Positions 46,500 through 54,722 of a stretch of DNA of 64,000 nucleotides are shown piece by piece. A program made the position numbers and the translations under genes. This DNA comes from Thermogladius sp023256015. GTDB lineage: Archaea; Thermoproteota; Thermoprotei_A; Sulfolobales; Desulfurococcaceae. The notes below the pieces were generated by a model. That model saw nothing but the letters and a program-made list of their open reading frames with translations, ran no database searches and was not told the DNA's origin. Where the stretch lies: NCBI RefSeq assembly GCF_051131135.1, contig NZ_CP151274.1, forward strand, positions 62,001 to 126,000, in the 5' to 3' direction. The stretch's first letter is position 1. Each line of letters starts with the position of its first letter.

Positions 46500-47660
46500 A
46501 TGGATGAGCTGTTCAAGAGCCTCAAACCCCAGACGCCGGGCCAGGAGGAGATGCAGATAGCCCTGTCCAACAAGAAGTACGAGATCGTGGGCCTCTTCGG
46601 GCCGACAGGGTCTGGTAAAAGCCTCTTCAGCCTGCTTTACGGTGTCGACGCAGTTCTTAGCGGAGAGTACAGGAGGTTCGTCATCTCGAGGCCCGTAGTC
46701 GACGTGACGACCGGACGGGAACTCTCTATGGTCGAGCTCGGAGAGATGTACTACGATGTCGCCTCGAACTACATGAGCGATGTCCTGTCCGGCTACATCG
46801 AGGTAGAGAAGATAAAGGAGCTGATCAAGCAGGGCAGGATCGTCATAGCCGACACCCACTACTTGAGGGGCAGGACGTTCGACGACTCGGTCATATTCCT
46901 AGACGACGTCCACAGCGTGTCCGTCGAGAGCGCTGTGGAGCTGATAACCAGGATAGGCAGGAACAGCCGTCTCATCGTGGCCGGAGACCCGGTCTTTCAG
47001 AGGGAGCACGGGAGTAGAGATAGCGCGTCGCTGCTGAGAGAGGTGCTCCTGGGCGAAGAGTCGGCGAGAGTCGTCGACCTCGGGCTCAAGGACATAGTCA
47101 GGCCCGGTGCGCGCAGGGGGGTTAAGCTGATACTAGAGACTAAGCTGAGGACGAGGAAGCTGAAGGACAGCGAGAAGATGATCGTCGACGCCGTAAAGAT
47201 CAGGGCCCCCGACGCCGAGGTAATCACCGCTGTCGAGTTCATCGACGAGAAGAAGTCTGTCGGGCTAAAGACGGAGAGCCTACCCGACGCCCTGATAGTA
47301 GTCAAAGAAGGCTACATCGGGAGGTTGATAGGGAAGGGAGGCGAGAGGATAACCGCTGTCGAGAGTGACACGGGCCTCAAACTCCGCGCCGTGGAGCTGA
47401 CGCTAGACCTGAAGCCGCTGGTGAGGTCGATACACCCCATAGGCTGGATCCACAAGCACATCGTCGACGCCGACTTCGCGGGCCCGGACCTCCTAGTCAA
47501 GGTGAGATCGGACGCCTACCCCGCCTTCGTGGGGCAGAAGGGGGCCCATGTCAGGTTCATCGACGCGGTTATGAGGAGGCTAATGGGGGTCGGGGTCAGA
47601 GTCATAGAGGTCGAGGCCCCCAAGGAGAAGCGCGGAGAGGAGAGGAAGAGCAGTAGGTAG
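46500..47660 (+). CDS. PhoH-like ATPase with KH RNA-binding domains
   Basis: A 386-residue protein. The N-terminal 230 residues are a PhoH-type P-loop ATPase (Gly-Pro-Thr-Gly-Ser-Gly-Lys-Ser, Val-Ile-Phe-Leu-Asp-Asp-Val, Ile-Val-Ala-Gly-Asp-Pro). Two KH motifs follow: Gly-Arg-Leu-Ile-Gly-Lys-Gly-Gly-Glu-Arg-Ile and Ala-Phe-Val-Gly-Gln-Lys-Gly-Ala-His-Val. The basic C-terminal tail is short. It would couple ATP hydrolysis to RNA binding or remodelling; the archaeal role is unknown. Its stop is 6 bases from that of the convergent tungstate ABC ATPase gene. Confidence 0.83.
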   Translation: MDELFKSLKPQTPGQEEMQIALSNKKYEIVGLFGPTGSGKSLFSLLYGVDAVLSGEYRRFVISRPVVDVTTGRELSMVELGEMYYDVASNYMSDVLSGYIEVEKIKELIKQGRIVIADTHYLRGRTFDDSVIFLDDVHSVSVESAVELITRIGRNSRLIVAGDPVFQREHGSRDSASLLREVLLGEESARVVDLGLKDIVRPGARRGVKLILETKLRTRKLKDSEKMIVDAVKIRAPDAEVITAVEFIDEKKSVGLKTESLPDALIVVKEGYIGRLIGKGGERITAVESDTGLKLRAVELTLDLKPLVRSIHPIGWIHKHIVDADFAGPDLLVKVRSDAYPAFVGQKGAHVRFIDAVMRRLMGVGVRVIEVEAPKEKRGEERKSSR

Positions 47661-47666
47661 GTTTGC

Positions 47667-48308
47667 TCAGGCTATTTTTCCGTTGATCAGCCTTATCGTC
47701 TTCTTGGCCGAGTTCAACAGCCCCTCGTACAAGAAGTGTGTCGAGACGAGGACGGCCTTCGTATTAGAGAGCTCCCTCAACACCGCTAGGAGCCTGGACG
47801 CGTTGGACGAGTCTAGGCTATTGAACGGCTCGTCTAGCGCGTAGACCTCCGCTTTAATCGACAGGGCTCTTATCAACGAGCAGAGCTTTGCCTGCCCCGC
47901 GCTCAGCTCCCGCGACTTCCTTTCGAGTAGCTTCTCCGCTTCGAAGATCTCGATTAGACGCTTCATGAAGTCCTCGTCTACTCTACCTGATAGCCTGCCC
48001 CCCATCGTCAGGTTGTACCAGTAGGTCCCCCGTAGTAGAATAGGCTTGTCGTGGGAGTATACAAACTTGCTCTTTAACTCGGCGAACTCCCTCTTGCTGG
48101 TGTTCCAGGCGTCCAAGCCGTCGACAATTACGCGACCTCGGCTGGGTCTCAGGTTGAGCGAGACTATCTTCAGCAACGTGGTCTTCCCCGACCCGTTGGG
48201 CCCCACCACGAGGTACAACCCCGGGCCGTCGATGGACAGGCCCACTTCCTCGAGAGCGTACTCTCTACCATTGTACGTGTGGCTCACGCCTTCTAGGACG
48301 ACCTCCAA
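47667..48308 (-). CDS. tupC: Tungstate-type ABC transporter ATP-binding protein
   Basis: A 213-residue ABC ATPase with Gly-Pro-Asn-Gly-Ser-Gly-Lys-Thr-Thr (Walker A), Leu-Ser-Ala-Gly-Gln-Ala-Lys (signature with Ala in place of the usual first Gly) and Tyr-Ala-Leu-Asp-Glu-Pro (Walker B). Third gene of the oxyanion transporter; its start overlaps the 3' end of the permease gene by 16 bases. In substrate the system is most like TupABC (tungstate), as judged from the binding protein. Confidence 0.87.
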   Translation of the reverse strand: MEVVLEGVSHTYNGREYALEEVGLSIDGPGLYLVVGPNGSGKTTLLKIVSLNLRPSRGRVIVDGLDAWNTSKREFAELKSKFVYSHDKPILLRGTYWYNLTMGGRLSGRVDEDFMKRLIEIFEAEKLLERKSRELSAGQAKLCSLIRALSIKAEVYALDEPFNSLDSSNASRLLAVLRELSNTKAVLVSTHFLYEGLLNSAKKTIRLINGKIA

Positions 48309-48940
48309 ATCCTCTCACCCATAGTCTTCAACGCTAACGTTATCAGGGCCGTGATCGAGATCAAGACTAGCCCGACGCTAATGGCGTCCTCGTAATTTCC
48401 TATAGACGTCTCGAGGGCTATCGCAGTAGTGAGCACGTTCGTGTACCCCTGAATCCCGCCGCCGGCGATGAGGGCGACCCCTAGCTCCCCAATGGCCCTC
48501 GAGAACCCCACCAGGTAAGACGTGAAGAGGTCAGGTATGATCTCCCTCGCCACTATCCCGAAGAGGCCTCCGCTCGTTAGGCCCAGTGATGCTGCCAATT
48601 CGCTCACTACGCTGAGGCTCCTCCTGACGGACCTGTACAAAACGACCGCTGAGACCGGCAGGGCGACGAGACTCTCGCCTATCACGATAGCCCATGGAGT
48701 GTAGAGCAAGTTCAGCGGGGCGAGAGGGCCCCTAGGGTAAAGTAGCATGTAGGTCAGGAGGCCTATGACAGTTGTGGGGACGCCAACTAGCGACTCTAAA
48801 AAGCCCGCGACGACGTTAGCCAAGCTCTCCCGGGCACGGGCCAGGGAGAACGACAGAGCAAGGGCGGCTATGAAGGATACGAGTGAAGCCAGCCCGGATA
48901 TCCACAGGCTTCTCAGCGTGATGTCGAGGAGGCTCTCCAA
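48293..48940 (-). CDS. tupB: Tungstate-type ABC transporter permease
   Basis: A 215-residue permease with five to six helices and the ATPase-contact motif Glu-Leu-Ala-Ala-Ser-Leu-Gly-Leu-Thr, then Gly-Phe-Ser-Arg-Ala-Ile-Gly-Glu-Leu-Gly-Val-Ala, found in TupB and related oxyanion permeases. It sits between the binding protein (53 bases downstream on the chromosome) and the overlapping ATPase gene. Start ATG 48940. Confidence 0.9.
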   Translation of the reverse strand: MESLLDITLRSLWISGLASLVSFIAALALSFSLARARESLANVVAGFLESLVGVPTTVIGLLTYMLLYPRGPLAPLNLLYTPWAIVIGESLVALPVSAVVLYRSVRRSLSVVSELAASLGLTSGGLFGIVAREIIPDLFTSYLVGFSRAIGELGVALIAGGGIQGYTNVLTTAIALETSIGNYEDAISVGLVLISITALITLALKTMGERIWRSS

Positions 48941-48993
48941 GGCTCAACACCCAGATGGAAAAATGCTTCTTGAGGGATAAAGGCGTGGCCGCG

Positions 48994-49941
48994 TCAGGCG
49001 AGCCTGCTCAGCTCGACCCAGGCGGACTCGACAACTGTCAGGTTCTGAAGGGCTGGGTTGAAGAGGCCCTTGTACTTTGAGGCTATTAACTGCTGCCCTC
49101 TCGTGTTCAAGTACTCGGCGAGCAGGAGCGCTAGGTTGTTCACGTCCTTGCTCCTACAGCTCTGGCTAGAGGAGACGTAGAAGCTGTAGACGTTGATCAG
49201 TAGCTTGGGGTCTCTAAGGAGTACAACCAAATCGCTGATCTTGCCCTGTGATACGAGGCTCTGGAGCGTCCCGACGTCCGTCAGGGTGTACGCCTTGAGG
49301 TTGTCGGCCATTAGAAGGGTCTGTGCCATGCCCTGCCCCGAGACCAAGTACCAGGCCTTACCGCTGGGGTCGAGCCCCGCGAGCTTCCAGAGCTGTAGCT
49401 CCCTCACATGAGTCCCGGAGTTGTCGCCCCTACTCACGAACTTGGCCAAGCCCTTTTCACCCGCCTCGTAGATCCTCTTGAAGGCGTCGACAGCCGATGC
49501 GGCGTTAGAGACTCCAGCCGGGTCGTCCTTTGGCCCCACTATCACGAACTCGTTGTAGGCGAAGATGCTCAGCCTGACGATGCTACCGTTGAGAAGGTAC
49601 TTCAGCTCGAGTGAAGGCGCGTGGGTGAAGCCCAGGCAGGCCGAGCCGTCGCTCAACAGTCTCAACGCCTCGCCACTCCCTTTAGCGAGGACGCTGAACT
49701 CGACACTCAGCCCGGTAGCGTTCTTGAAGTCCGCCAGCAGGTCGTCTAGCAGGTGGGTCTGGTACAAGCTAGTCGTCGTCGACACTGTAACTCTAGTAGG
49801 CGGTGCCTGCGACCCGCTCGGGGTACTCGCGGAGCTGAACAAGTAACCGCCCGCGAACCCGGCTAGGAAGGCCGCGAGGAGCACGAGCACGATTACAGCC
49901 TTGCCCACGAGGAGCACCCTTTGTCTCGACTCCGTTTTCAA
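48994..49941 (-). CDS. tupA: Tungstate ABC transporter substrate-binding protein TupA
   Basis: A 315-residue membrane-tethered binding protein. An N-terminal hydrophobic anchor (residues 13-34) precedes the oxyanion-binding start Val-Ser-Thr-Thr-Thr-Ser-Leu-Tyr, which is the TupA pattern, and Val-Ser-Arg-Gly-Asp-Asn-Ser-Gly-Thr-His, which contacts the anion through Arg and Ser/Thr. Tungstate uptake suits hyperthermophiles with tungsten oxidoreductases. The ATG follows directly on the TAA of the upstream Trm5-like gene; GTG codons within the first 12 codons, one with AAAGGGTG 6 bases upstream, are alternative starts. Confidence 0.88.
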   Translation of the reverse strand: MKTESRQRVLLVGKAVIVLVLLAAFLAGFAGGYLFSSASTPSGSQAPPTRVTVSTTTSLYQTHLLDDLLADFKNATGLSVEFSVLAKGSGEALRLLSDGSACLGFTHAPSLELKYLLNGSIVRLSIFAYNEFVIVGPKDDPAGVSNAASAVDAFKRIYEAGEKGLAKFVSRGDNSGTHVRELQLWKLAGLDPSGKAWYLVSGQGMAQTLLMADNLKAYTLTDVGTLQSLVSQGKISDLVVLLRDPKLLINVYSFYVSSSQSCRSKDVNNLALLLAEYLNTRGQQLIASKYKGLFNPALQNLTVVESAWVELSRLA

Positions 49942-50820
49942 TTAAAAAACTTTCACCTCAACGTCGAGTACGACCTGGTAAACTCGCGGCCCCACCATCC
50001 TGACGACCCTCTTGTTCGCGACGTTGAACCACTTGACGCCGACCTCGCCGAGCCTCTGGCTCAGGAGAGCCACGGCCTTCCCAAAGTAGTCCTCGCCCTT
50101 AGCAGCCTTAACGTGGAGGTACACGTGCACCATTCCTTTGCCGTCCTTCAAGGCCATAACGGCGTAGGGGAGGTGGTCTAAGGCGATGTCCGGGTAGGGC
50201 ATTAGGACCCTGTCGCTCGAGCCGGCGAGCCTCTCTTGGATCACTTTTACAGCGTCCCCTAGAATGGGCTCTACCACCCCCTCGACCTTGTTGAGCCTGA
50301 CGTTCTCCACCATGTACCTGTACGCGTCTGGGTTGATGTCGACGCTGTAGACTTTGGACGGCCTGCTATACTTTGCGATTATAATGCTGAACAAGCCGGC
50401 GCCCGCGTACATGTTTAGAACCACTTCACCTGGCCGGACGAGGCCGGCGACCCTCTTGTGCTCGAAGCCTAGAACTGGGGACACGTACACCCTCGTGATG
50501 TCCACCTTGAAAAGGCAGCCGTGCTCCTTGTAGACTGTCTCGCTCCTCGGCTCTCCAGCCAGGTGAACGTACTTCCGGAGCCTGTACTCCCCTTGGACGC
50601 CAGGGTAGCCGCCCCACACGCTCTTGACGTACTTGAACTCCTCCAAGATCCTCTCGGCGAGTCGCTTGAGAACGTCAGCCTCTATACCGGGCGGTATCCT
50701 GATCAGAGCTATGTCTCCTACGAACTCGATCCTCCCCCACAGCCTGCTCGCCACCTCCTCACCCAGCGTCTCGCCAGCCAGCCTTCTCAGCACCTTACCC
50801 CTGGACAACGTTACCCCCAC
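49942..50820 (-). CDS. Trm5/TYW2-family tRNA guanine-37 modifying enzyme
   Basis: A 292-residue SAM-dependent enzyme. An N-terminal RNA-binding domain leads to a Rossmann domain with Val-Leu-Asn-Met-Tyr-Ala-Gly-Ala-Gly-Leu-Phe and Val-Asp-Ile-Asn-Pro-Asp-Ala-Tyr, the SAM site of the family, and Val-Leu-Met-Pro-Tyr-Pro-Asp in place of Asn-Leu-Pro. Either Trm5 (m1G37, substrate for Taw1) or Taw2 (aminocarboxypropyl transfer) is possible; the length fits Taw2 or a short aTrm5a. Part of a leftward run with endonuclease III and tupA. Taw1 is at 40759. Confidence 0.78.
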   Translation of the reverse strand: MGVTLSRGKVLRRLAGETLGEEVASRLWGRIEFVGDIALIRIPPGIEADVLKRLAERILEEFKYVKSVWGGYPGVQGEYRLRKYVHLAGEPRSETVYKEHGCLFKVDITRVYVSPVLGFEHKRVAGLVRPGEVVLNMYAGAGLFSIIIAKYSRPSKVYSVDINPDAYRYMVENVRLNKVEGVVEPILGDAVKVIQERLAGSSDRVLMPYPDIALDHLPYAVMALKDGKGMVHVYLHVKAAKGEDYFGKAVALLSQRLGEVGVKWFNVANKRVVRMVGPRVYQVVLDVEVKVF

Positions 50821-50838
50821 GCTCAGACTGTCTCCCGA

Positions 50839-51540
50839 CTACTGTTGATGGGGGTATCTGGACTTATAGTACTCGCAAAACTCTTTGATGAGGCACTCGT
50901 GGCACGAGGGCTTCCTGGCTTTACAGGTCGCCCTGCCGTGTTGGATTAGAAGGAGATGGGTCTCGAGGTACTTATCTGGCGGTAGGCAGCTTAGCCAGAA
51001 GCCGGATACTCTCTTGTACGAGCCTCCCTTCACGAAGCCGAGCCGTGTGGTTATCCTCTTTATGTGCGTGTCGACTGGGAAAGCCGGTTTCCCGAAGTAG
51101 ACCAGCAACAAGACGTCAGCAGTCTTTTCGCCCACCCCAGGTAGGTTCATCAACACCCTCCTGGCCTCTGGGACGTCCATTTTCCTGACCTCCGACTCGA
51201 ACTCCTCGAGCCGGTCTCTTAGGTAGCTCGCCAATTCCACGATCCTCTCAGCCCGCTGAAGGTGTAGGCCAGCGGGCTTTATCAGCTGTGCTAGCTCGCC
51301 TGTGTCCAGCGAAAGAACCTTCTCGGGGGCGAGTTCGCCGAGCTTGCCTTTCAAGTTGGAGAGCGCTTTGATAGCGTTCTTGTCGCTGGTGTTCTGGCTC
51401 AATAGGACGGCAACGAGGTGCTCGAAGAGGTTCCCTCTCGCAACTAGCCCGACGAACTCTCCCTCTCTTATCTCGTACTTCCTAGACAACAGTTCGTAGA
51501 TACGCGTGCAGACCTCCTTCAAAAACAGACCCTGGACCAA
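50839..51540 (-). CDS. nth: Endonuclease III (HhH-GPD, 4Fe-4S)
   Basis: A 233-residue DNA glycosylase/AP lyase for oxidised pyrimidines. It has Leu-Leu-Ser-Gln-Asn-Thr-Ser-Asp, the helix-hairpin-helix Leu-Pro-Gly-Val-Gly-Glu-Lys-Thr-Ala with the catalytic Lys, the Val-Asp-Thr-His-Ile Asp, and a C-terminal cluster Cys-x6-Cys-x2-Cys-x5-Cys. TTG start 51540. It follows feoB by 13 bases and precedes the Trm5-like gene by 18 bases on the same strand. Confidence 0.93.
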   Translation of the reverse strand: MVQGLFLKEVCTRIYELLSRKYEIREGEFVGLVARGNLFEHLVAVLLSQNTSDKNAIKALSNLKGKLGELAPEKVLSLDTGELAQLIKPAGLHLQRAERIVELASYLRDRLEEFESEVRKMDVPEARRVLMNLPGVGEKTADVLLLVYFGKPAFPVDTHIKRITTRLGFVKGGSYKRVSGFWLSCLPPDKYLETHLLLIQHGRATCKARKPSCHECLIKEFCEYYKSRYPHQQ

Positions 51541-51553
51541 TTAGATTACGGAT

Positions 51554-53626
51554 TCACAGTATTAACGTTAGTAGGTAGTATACGAGTGCGGATATGAGAT
51601 AAGCCGTGCCCATCAACAGGAGGATTGAGAGGGCCGTGAGCTTGGCACTTCTCGTCTCGCTATATATTGTGGAGAGAGTGGCTAGGCATGGGACATAGAG
51701 TGTCGTGAAGACCCCTATCGCGATGAGTTGAGCGTCCGTCAAGCCTATCACCGAGACCGCCTCCGCCATGTTGGGAGCCCCGGTTATCGTGAGAATACTC
51801 GACACGAAGACCTCCTTCGCGACGAACCCCATGAGAAGCCCGAAGACCACCATCCAGGTGTTTTCCCCTGTGACATGGAACGGGTAAACCGCGGGAGCGA
51901 GGAGCCTGGACACCTCTGCTGCGATACTGTTAGACGGGTCATCAGTGTAAGTGAGCGCGGGGGTAAACGACGACAAAGCCCATACGACGACGCTGGACAA
52001 GAATATGATCGTGCCCGCCTTCTCTAGGAAGTGCTTCACGTTATTCCACGTCATCCACCACACGACTTTGCCGAGCGGCTTGTGGTAAGCAGGGATCTCT
52101 AGGAGCATCTCGGGGGTAGGCTCCCTTGTCCTCGAGAGCCTGTACAAGGCGTAGTTCAATACTACGAACGCCGAGAAGGCCGCCACGTAGCCAGTGAAGA
52201 CCATAAGCCATCCACCTAGAGTCCTCAGAGCTGTCGCGAGGGCCAGTAAGACGACGAGCCTGGCCTGGCAGGGGACTAACGGCAGTGTGAGTATCTGTCT
52301 AATCCTCTCACCTGCCGTCAGGCTTGCCCTTGCCCCCATTATACCGGGGACGTTACACCCGAGCGAGATGGTTATTGGGAACAGCGCGTTGCCTGACAAG
52401 CCTATCTTTGTCGTCAACGCCGAAACCCCCACGGCCATCCTCGGGAGTAGACCCGCGTCCTCTACCACGGACAGGACAAACATGACGATGAGTATCAGTG
52501 GTAGGAAAGCGAGTATTGTGGCCACCCCGCCTATGACGCCGTCTGCTACAAAACTCGCCAGCAGCGGGTTAGCTATAGACGACCTCGCCAGGTCCATGAG
52601 CCAGCCCAGGCCTTTCTCCAACAGGCCCGACAGGCTGTACTCCTCTACAGCACGTGCCAGCTCCTCCTGCCCGAGTAACGACAATACGGTGTTCAACGGA
52701 AACCCCGTGTTGACTGTGAAGACCAGCATGAAGATCGACAAGAGTAGCGTTAAGCTGAGCGCCATCCCGATAACAGGGTGGTAGAAAAGGCTCCTCGCCC
52801 TTTTCGTCTCGGGGATCCTGGCTCTGACTATCGCCTCGCGAGCTAGGCTCATAATGAAGCTAAACCTCTTCGCCGACGCGAACTCGGATATGTCTCTACC
52901 AACGGCCTTCCGGGCCTCCGCCCTCACCTCCTCTAATGACCTGTACACATCGCCACCGCATTTCTCAGACAGTAACTCGGATAGCTCTTCGTCGCCCTCG
53001 AGTAGCCTTATTGCGAGCCACCTCGAGGGGTACTCTTTCAAGCCTTCGCACTCCGCCAGCTCCCGCTCGACGCTCTCTATGAAAGGCTCTAGCTCTCCGT
53101 AGTCGATTCTCAAGTAGTCTCTTCTACCGCCTTTCTCCGCTACTTCTACTACTTTGTCCAAGAGGTACTCTATACCGTAGCCTGTCGCCGCGGATACAGG
53201 CACTACAGGGACGCCGAGCCTTTTCTCCAATGCGTCGAAGTTTATGTGTATACCCATCTCGTGAGCCATGTCGTACTTTGTGTAGGCTACCACTACGTTC
53301 CTGAACATTTCTAGGATCTGGATGGGCAGGTACAGAGTCCTCTCGGGTATAGTCGTGTCCACGAGCGCTATAATGACGTCAGCTTCTCCTCCGAGGATGT
53401 AGCTTCTCGAAATCCTCTCCTCCAGGGTCAACGCGGAGAGGCCGTAGACGCCGGGCAGGTCCACTAGTTTGATGCGGTAGCCCCTGTGTTCTAGAAACCC
53501 CTCGTGTTTCTCGACTGTAACGCCCGGCCAGTTGGCAACCAAAACCCTGTTCTTGGTAAGCAGGTTGAAGAACGTAGACTTGCCGACATTAGGCTGACCC
53601 GCTACTGCTACAGTGACCTCCTTCAG
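51554..53626 (-). CDS. feoB: Ferrous iron transporter FeoB, CTG start proposed
   Basis: A 690-residue G-protein-coupled iron permease. G1 is Gly-Gln-Pro-Asn-Val-Gly-Lys-Ser-Thr (residues 10-18), G3 Asp-Leu-Pro-Gly-Val-Tyr, G4 Thr-Lys-Tyr-Asp; the membrane half has two Gate repeats with Leu-Gly-Cys-Asn-Val-Pro-Gly-Ile-Met and Leu-Val-Pro-Cys-Gln-Ala-Arg. The first ATG/GTG/TTG in frame is TTG 53542, after G1. Between the upstream in-frame stop and G1 the only near-cognate start is CTG 53626, which overlaps the feoA stop (CTGA) with GAGGTGA about 8 bases upstream. I therefore take CTG as the start. Confidence 0.9.
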   Translation of the reverse strand: MKEVTVAVAGQPNVGKSTFFNLLTKNRVLVANWPGVTVEKHEGFLEHRGYRIKLVDLPGVYGLSALTLEERISRSYILGGEADVIIALVDTTIPERTLYLPIQILEMFRNVVVAYTKYDMAHEMGIHINFDALEKRLGVPVVPVSAATGYGIEYLLDKVVEVAEKGGRRDYLRIDYGELEPFIESVERELAECEGLKEYPSRWLAIRLLEGDEELSELLSEKCGGDVYRSLEEVRAEARKAVGRDISEFASAKRFSFIMSLAREAIVRARIPETKRARSLFYHPVIGMALSLTLLLSIFMLVFTVNTGFPLNTVLSLLGQEELARAVEEYSLSGLLEKGLGWLMDLARSSIANPLLASFVADGVIGGVATILAFLPLILIVMFVLSVVEDAGLLPRMAVGVSALTTKIGLSGNALFPITISLGCNVPGIMGARASLTAGERIRQILTLPLVPCQARLVVLLALATALRTLGGWLMVFTGYVAAFSAFVVLNYALYRLSRTREPTPEMLLEIPAYHKPLGKVVWWMTWNNVKHFLEKAGTIIFLSSVVVWALSSFTPALTYTDDPSNSIAAEVSRLLAPAVYPFHVTGENTWMVVFGLLMGFVAKEVFVSSILTITGAPNMAEAVSVIGLTDAQLIAIGVFTTLYVPCLATLSTIYSETRSAKLTALSILLLMGTAYLISALVYYLLTLIL

Positions 53627-53853
53627 CTCTCTTTCACCTCTTCAACGTAGATTCTCCTGGCGATCCCCCTACCAATAGCTACCTCTACCCCCATCACTCT
53701 CAGCACTACAGGTCCAACACCGTAGTTTGACACGACCTCCACGATACTACCGGGTAGGAGACCCATCTGGTAGAGCCGTTGGACCCACCCTCTCCCGTCC
53801 ACGCTCACAATCCTAAGCCTCGCACCAGGCCTAGCATTGTCGAGTGTAAGCAT
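53623..53853 (-). CDS. feoA: FeoA domain protein
   Basis: A 76-residue SH3-like FeoA protein (Leu-Asp-Asn-Ala-Arg-Pro-Gly, Leu-Tyr-Gln-Met-Gly-Leu-Leu-Pro-Gly-Ser). FeoA binds the cytoplasmic domain of FeoB and is needed for Fe(II) uptake. Its TGA stop shares two bases with the proposed CTG start of feoB. It is the first gene of the leftward Feo-Nth run; the 86 bases upstream hold AT-rich TATA-like elements. The DtxR-type regulator at 8.9 kb is a candidate controller. Confidence 0.9.
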   Translation of the reverse strand: MLTLDNARPGARLRIVSVDGRGWVQRLYQMGLLPGSIVEVVSNYGVGPVVLRVMGVEVAIGRGIARRIYVEEVKES

Positions 53854-53939
53854 CCTCCATTCCCATGTTCGGTTATCCTAACACTAAATCCTATTATGCT
53901 ATAACGCTGATACGCCTTTTTAAAGGTGTGTAGCCCGGT

Positions 53940-54722
53940 ATGTCGACCCGCGATATCCACGACGAGAGGCCGGCGCGAGAGATCTACATAGACTTCGTCG
54001 GTATAGGGTGGATAAGGCTGCCCCCGTTTACTTGGGGGAGTATAACGCTTGTCCCGATGCTGAAGGCCTACGTGGACCTACCACCCTACATGAGGGGGGT
54101 TCACCTGTCTAGGAGCTATAAGGCCGTGAGGTCCATGACGAGCGAGCATGTCTACAGAGAGCCGGAGGTCTTAGCTGAAAGGCTGCTATCCCTCCACGAG
54201 TACTCCGGTAGGGCTCTCGTGGTACTGAAGGCCAGCGGTCTCGTCAGAGAGGGGGACGACTACAGGTCTTTCGAAGCCTCCAAGCGAGTGCTATACGCGA
54301 GGGGCGTGGGCGTGACTAGGAGGGTCTGGAGCTACAGGTTCACCACCTCCAACGCCTGTCCCTGCGCGCTTCAGACCTCCCTCGAGCTGACCGGGAGGCC
54401 TCTGACCCACATGCAGCGGGTGGTCGTAGAGGTGACGCTGAGAGGCGGCCACGCGGAGGTCGACGAGGAGGCGTTGATAAGCGGTCTTTCGAGCATTGTC
54501 CAGCCATCGTTGAAAGGGTACTTGAACAGGGTCGAGGAAGTCGAGCTAATAAAAGGGCTTGTTGAGAGACCTATGTTCGTCGAGGATGTCGTGAGAGAGG
54601 TGGCGAGCTGGATAAGAGACAACCTGAAGTGGTTCAAGGGCTATGCCACCGTCAGGGCCATCTCATTCGAGTCCATCCACGAGTACAACGTCGAGGCAGC
54701 ACTGAGAGTGAAGCTAGGATAG
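53940..54722 (+). CDS. mptA: GTP cyclohydrolase MptA/FolE2
   Basis: A 260-residue Fe(II)-dependent GTP cyclohydrolase of the MptA (GTP cyclohydrolase IV/FolE2) type, first step of archaeal pterin synthesis. Gly-Val-His-Leu-Ser-Arg-Ser is the Lys/Arg-Gly-x-His-Met-Ser-Arg-type motif, and Ala-Cys-Pro-Cys-Ala-Leu holds the metal cysteine, with Thr-His-Met-Gln-Arg following. Start ATG, preceded by TTTTTAAAGGTG. MptE starts directly after its stop codon. Confidence 0.92.
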   Translation: MSTRDIHDERPAREIYIDFVGIGWIRLPPFTWGSITLVPMLKAYVDLPPYMRGVHLSRSYKAVRSMTSEHVYREPEVLAERLLSLHEYSGRALVVLKASGLVREGDDYRSFEASKRVLYARGVGVTRRVWSYRFTTSNACPCALQTSLELTGRPLTHMQRVVVEVTLRGGHAEVDEEALISGLSSIVQPSLKGYLNRVEEVELIKGLVERPMFVEDVVREVASWIRDNLKWFKGYATVRAISFESIHEYNVEAALRVKLG

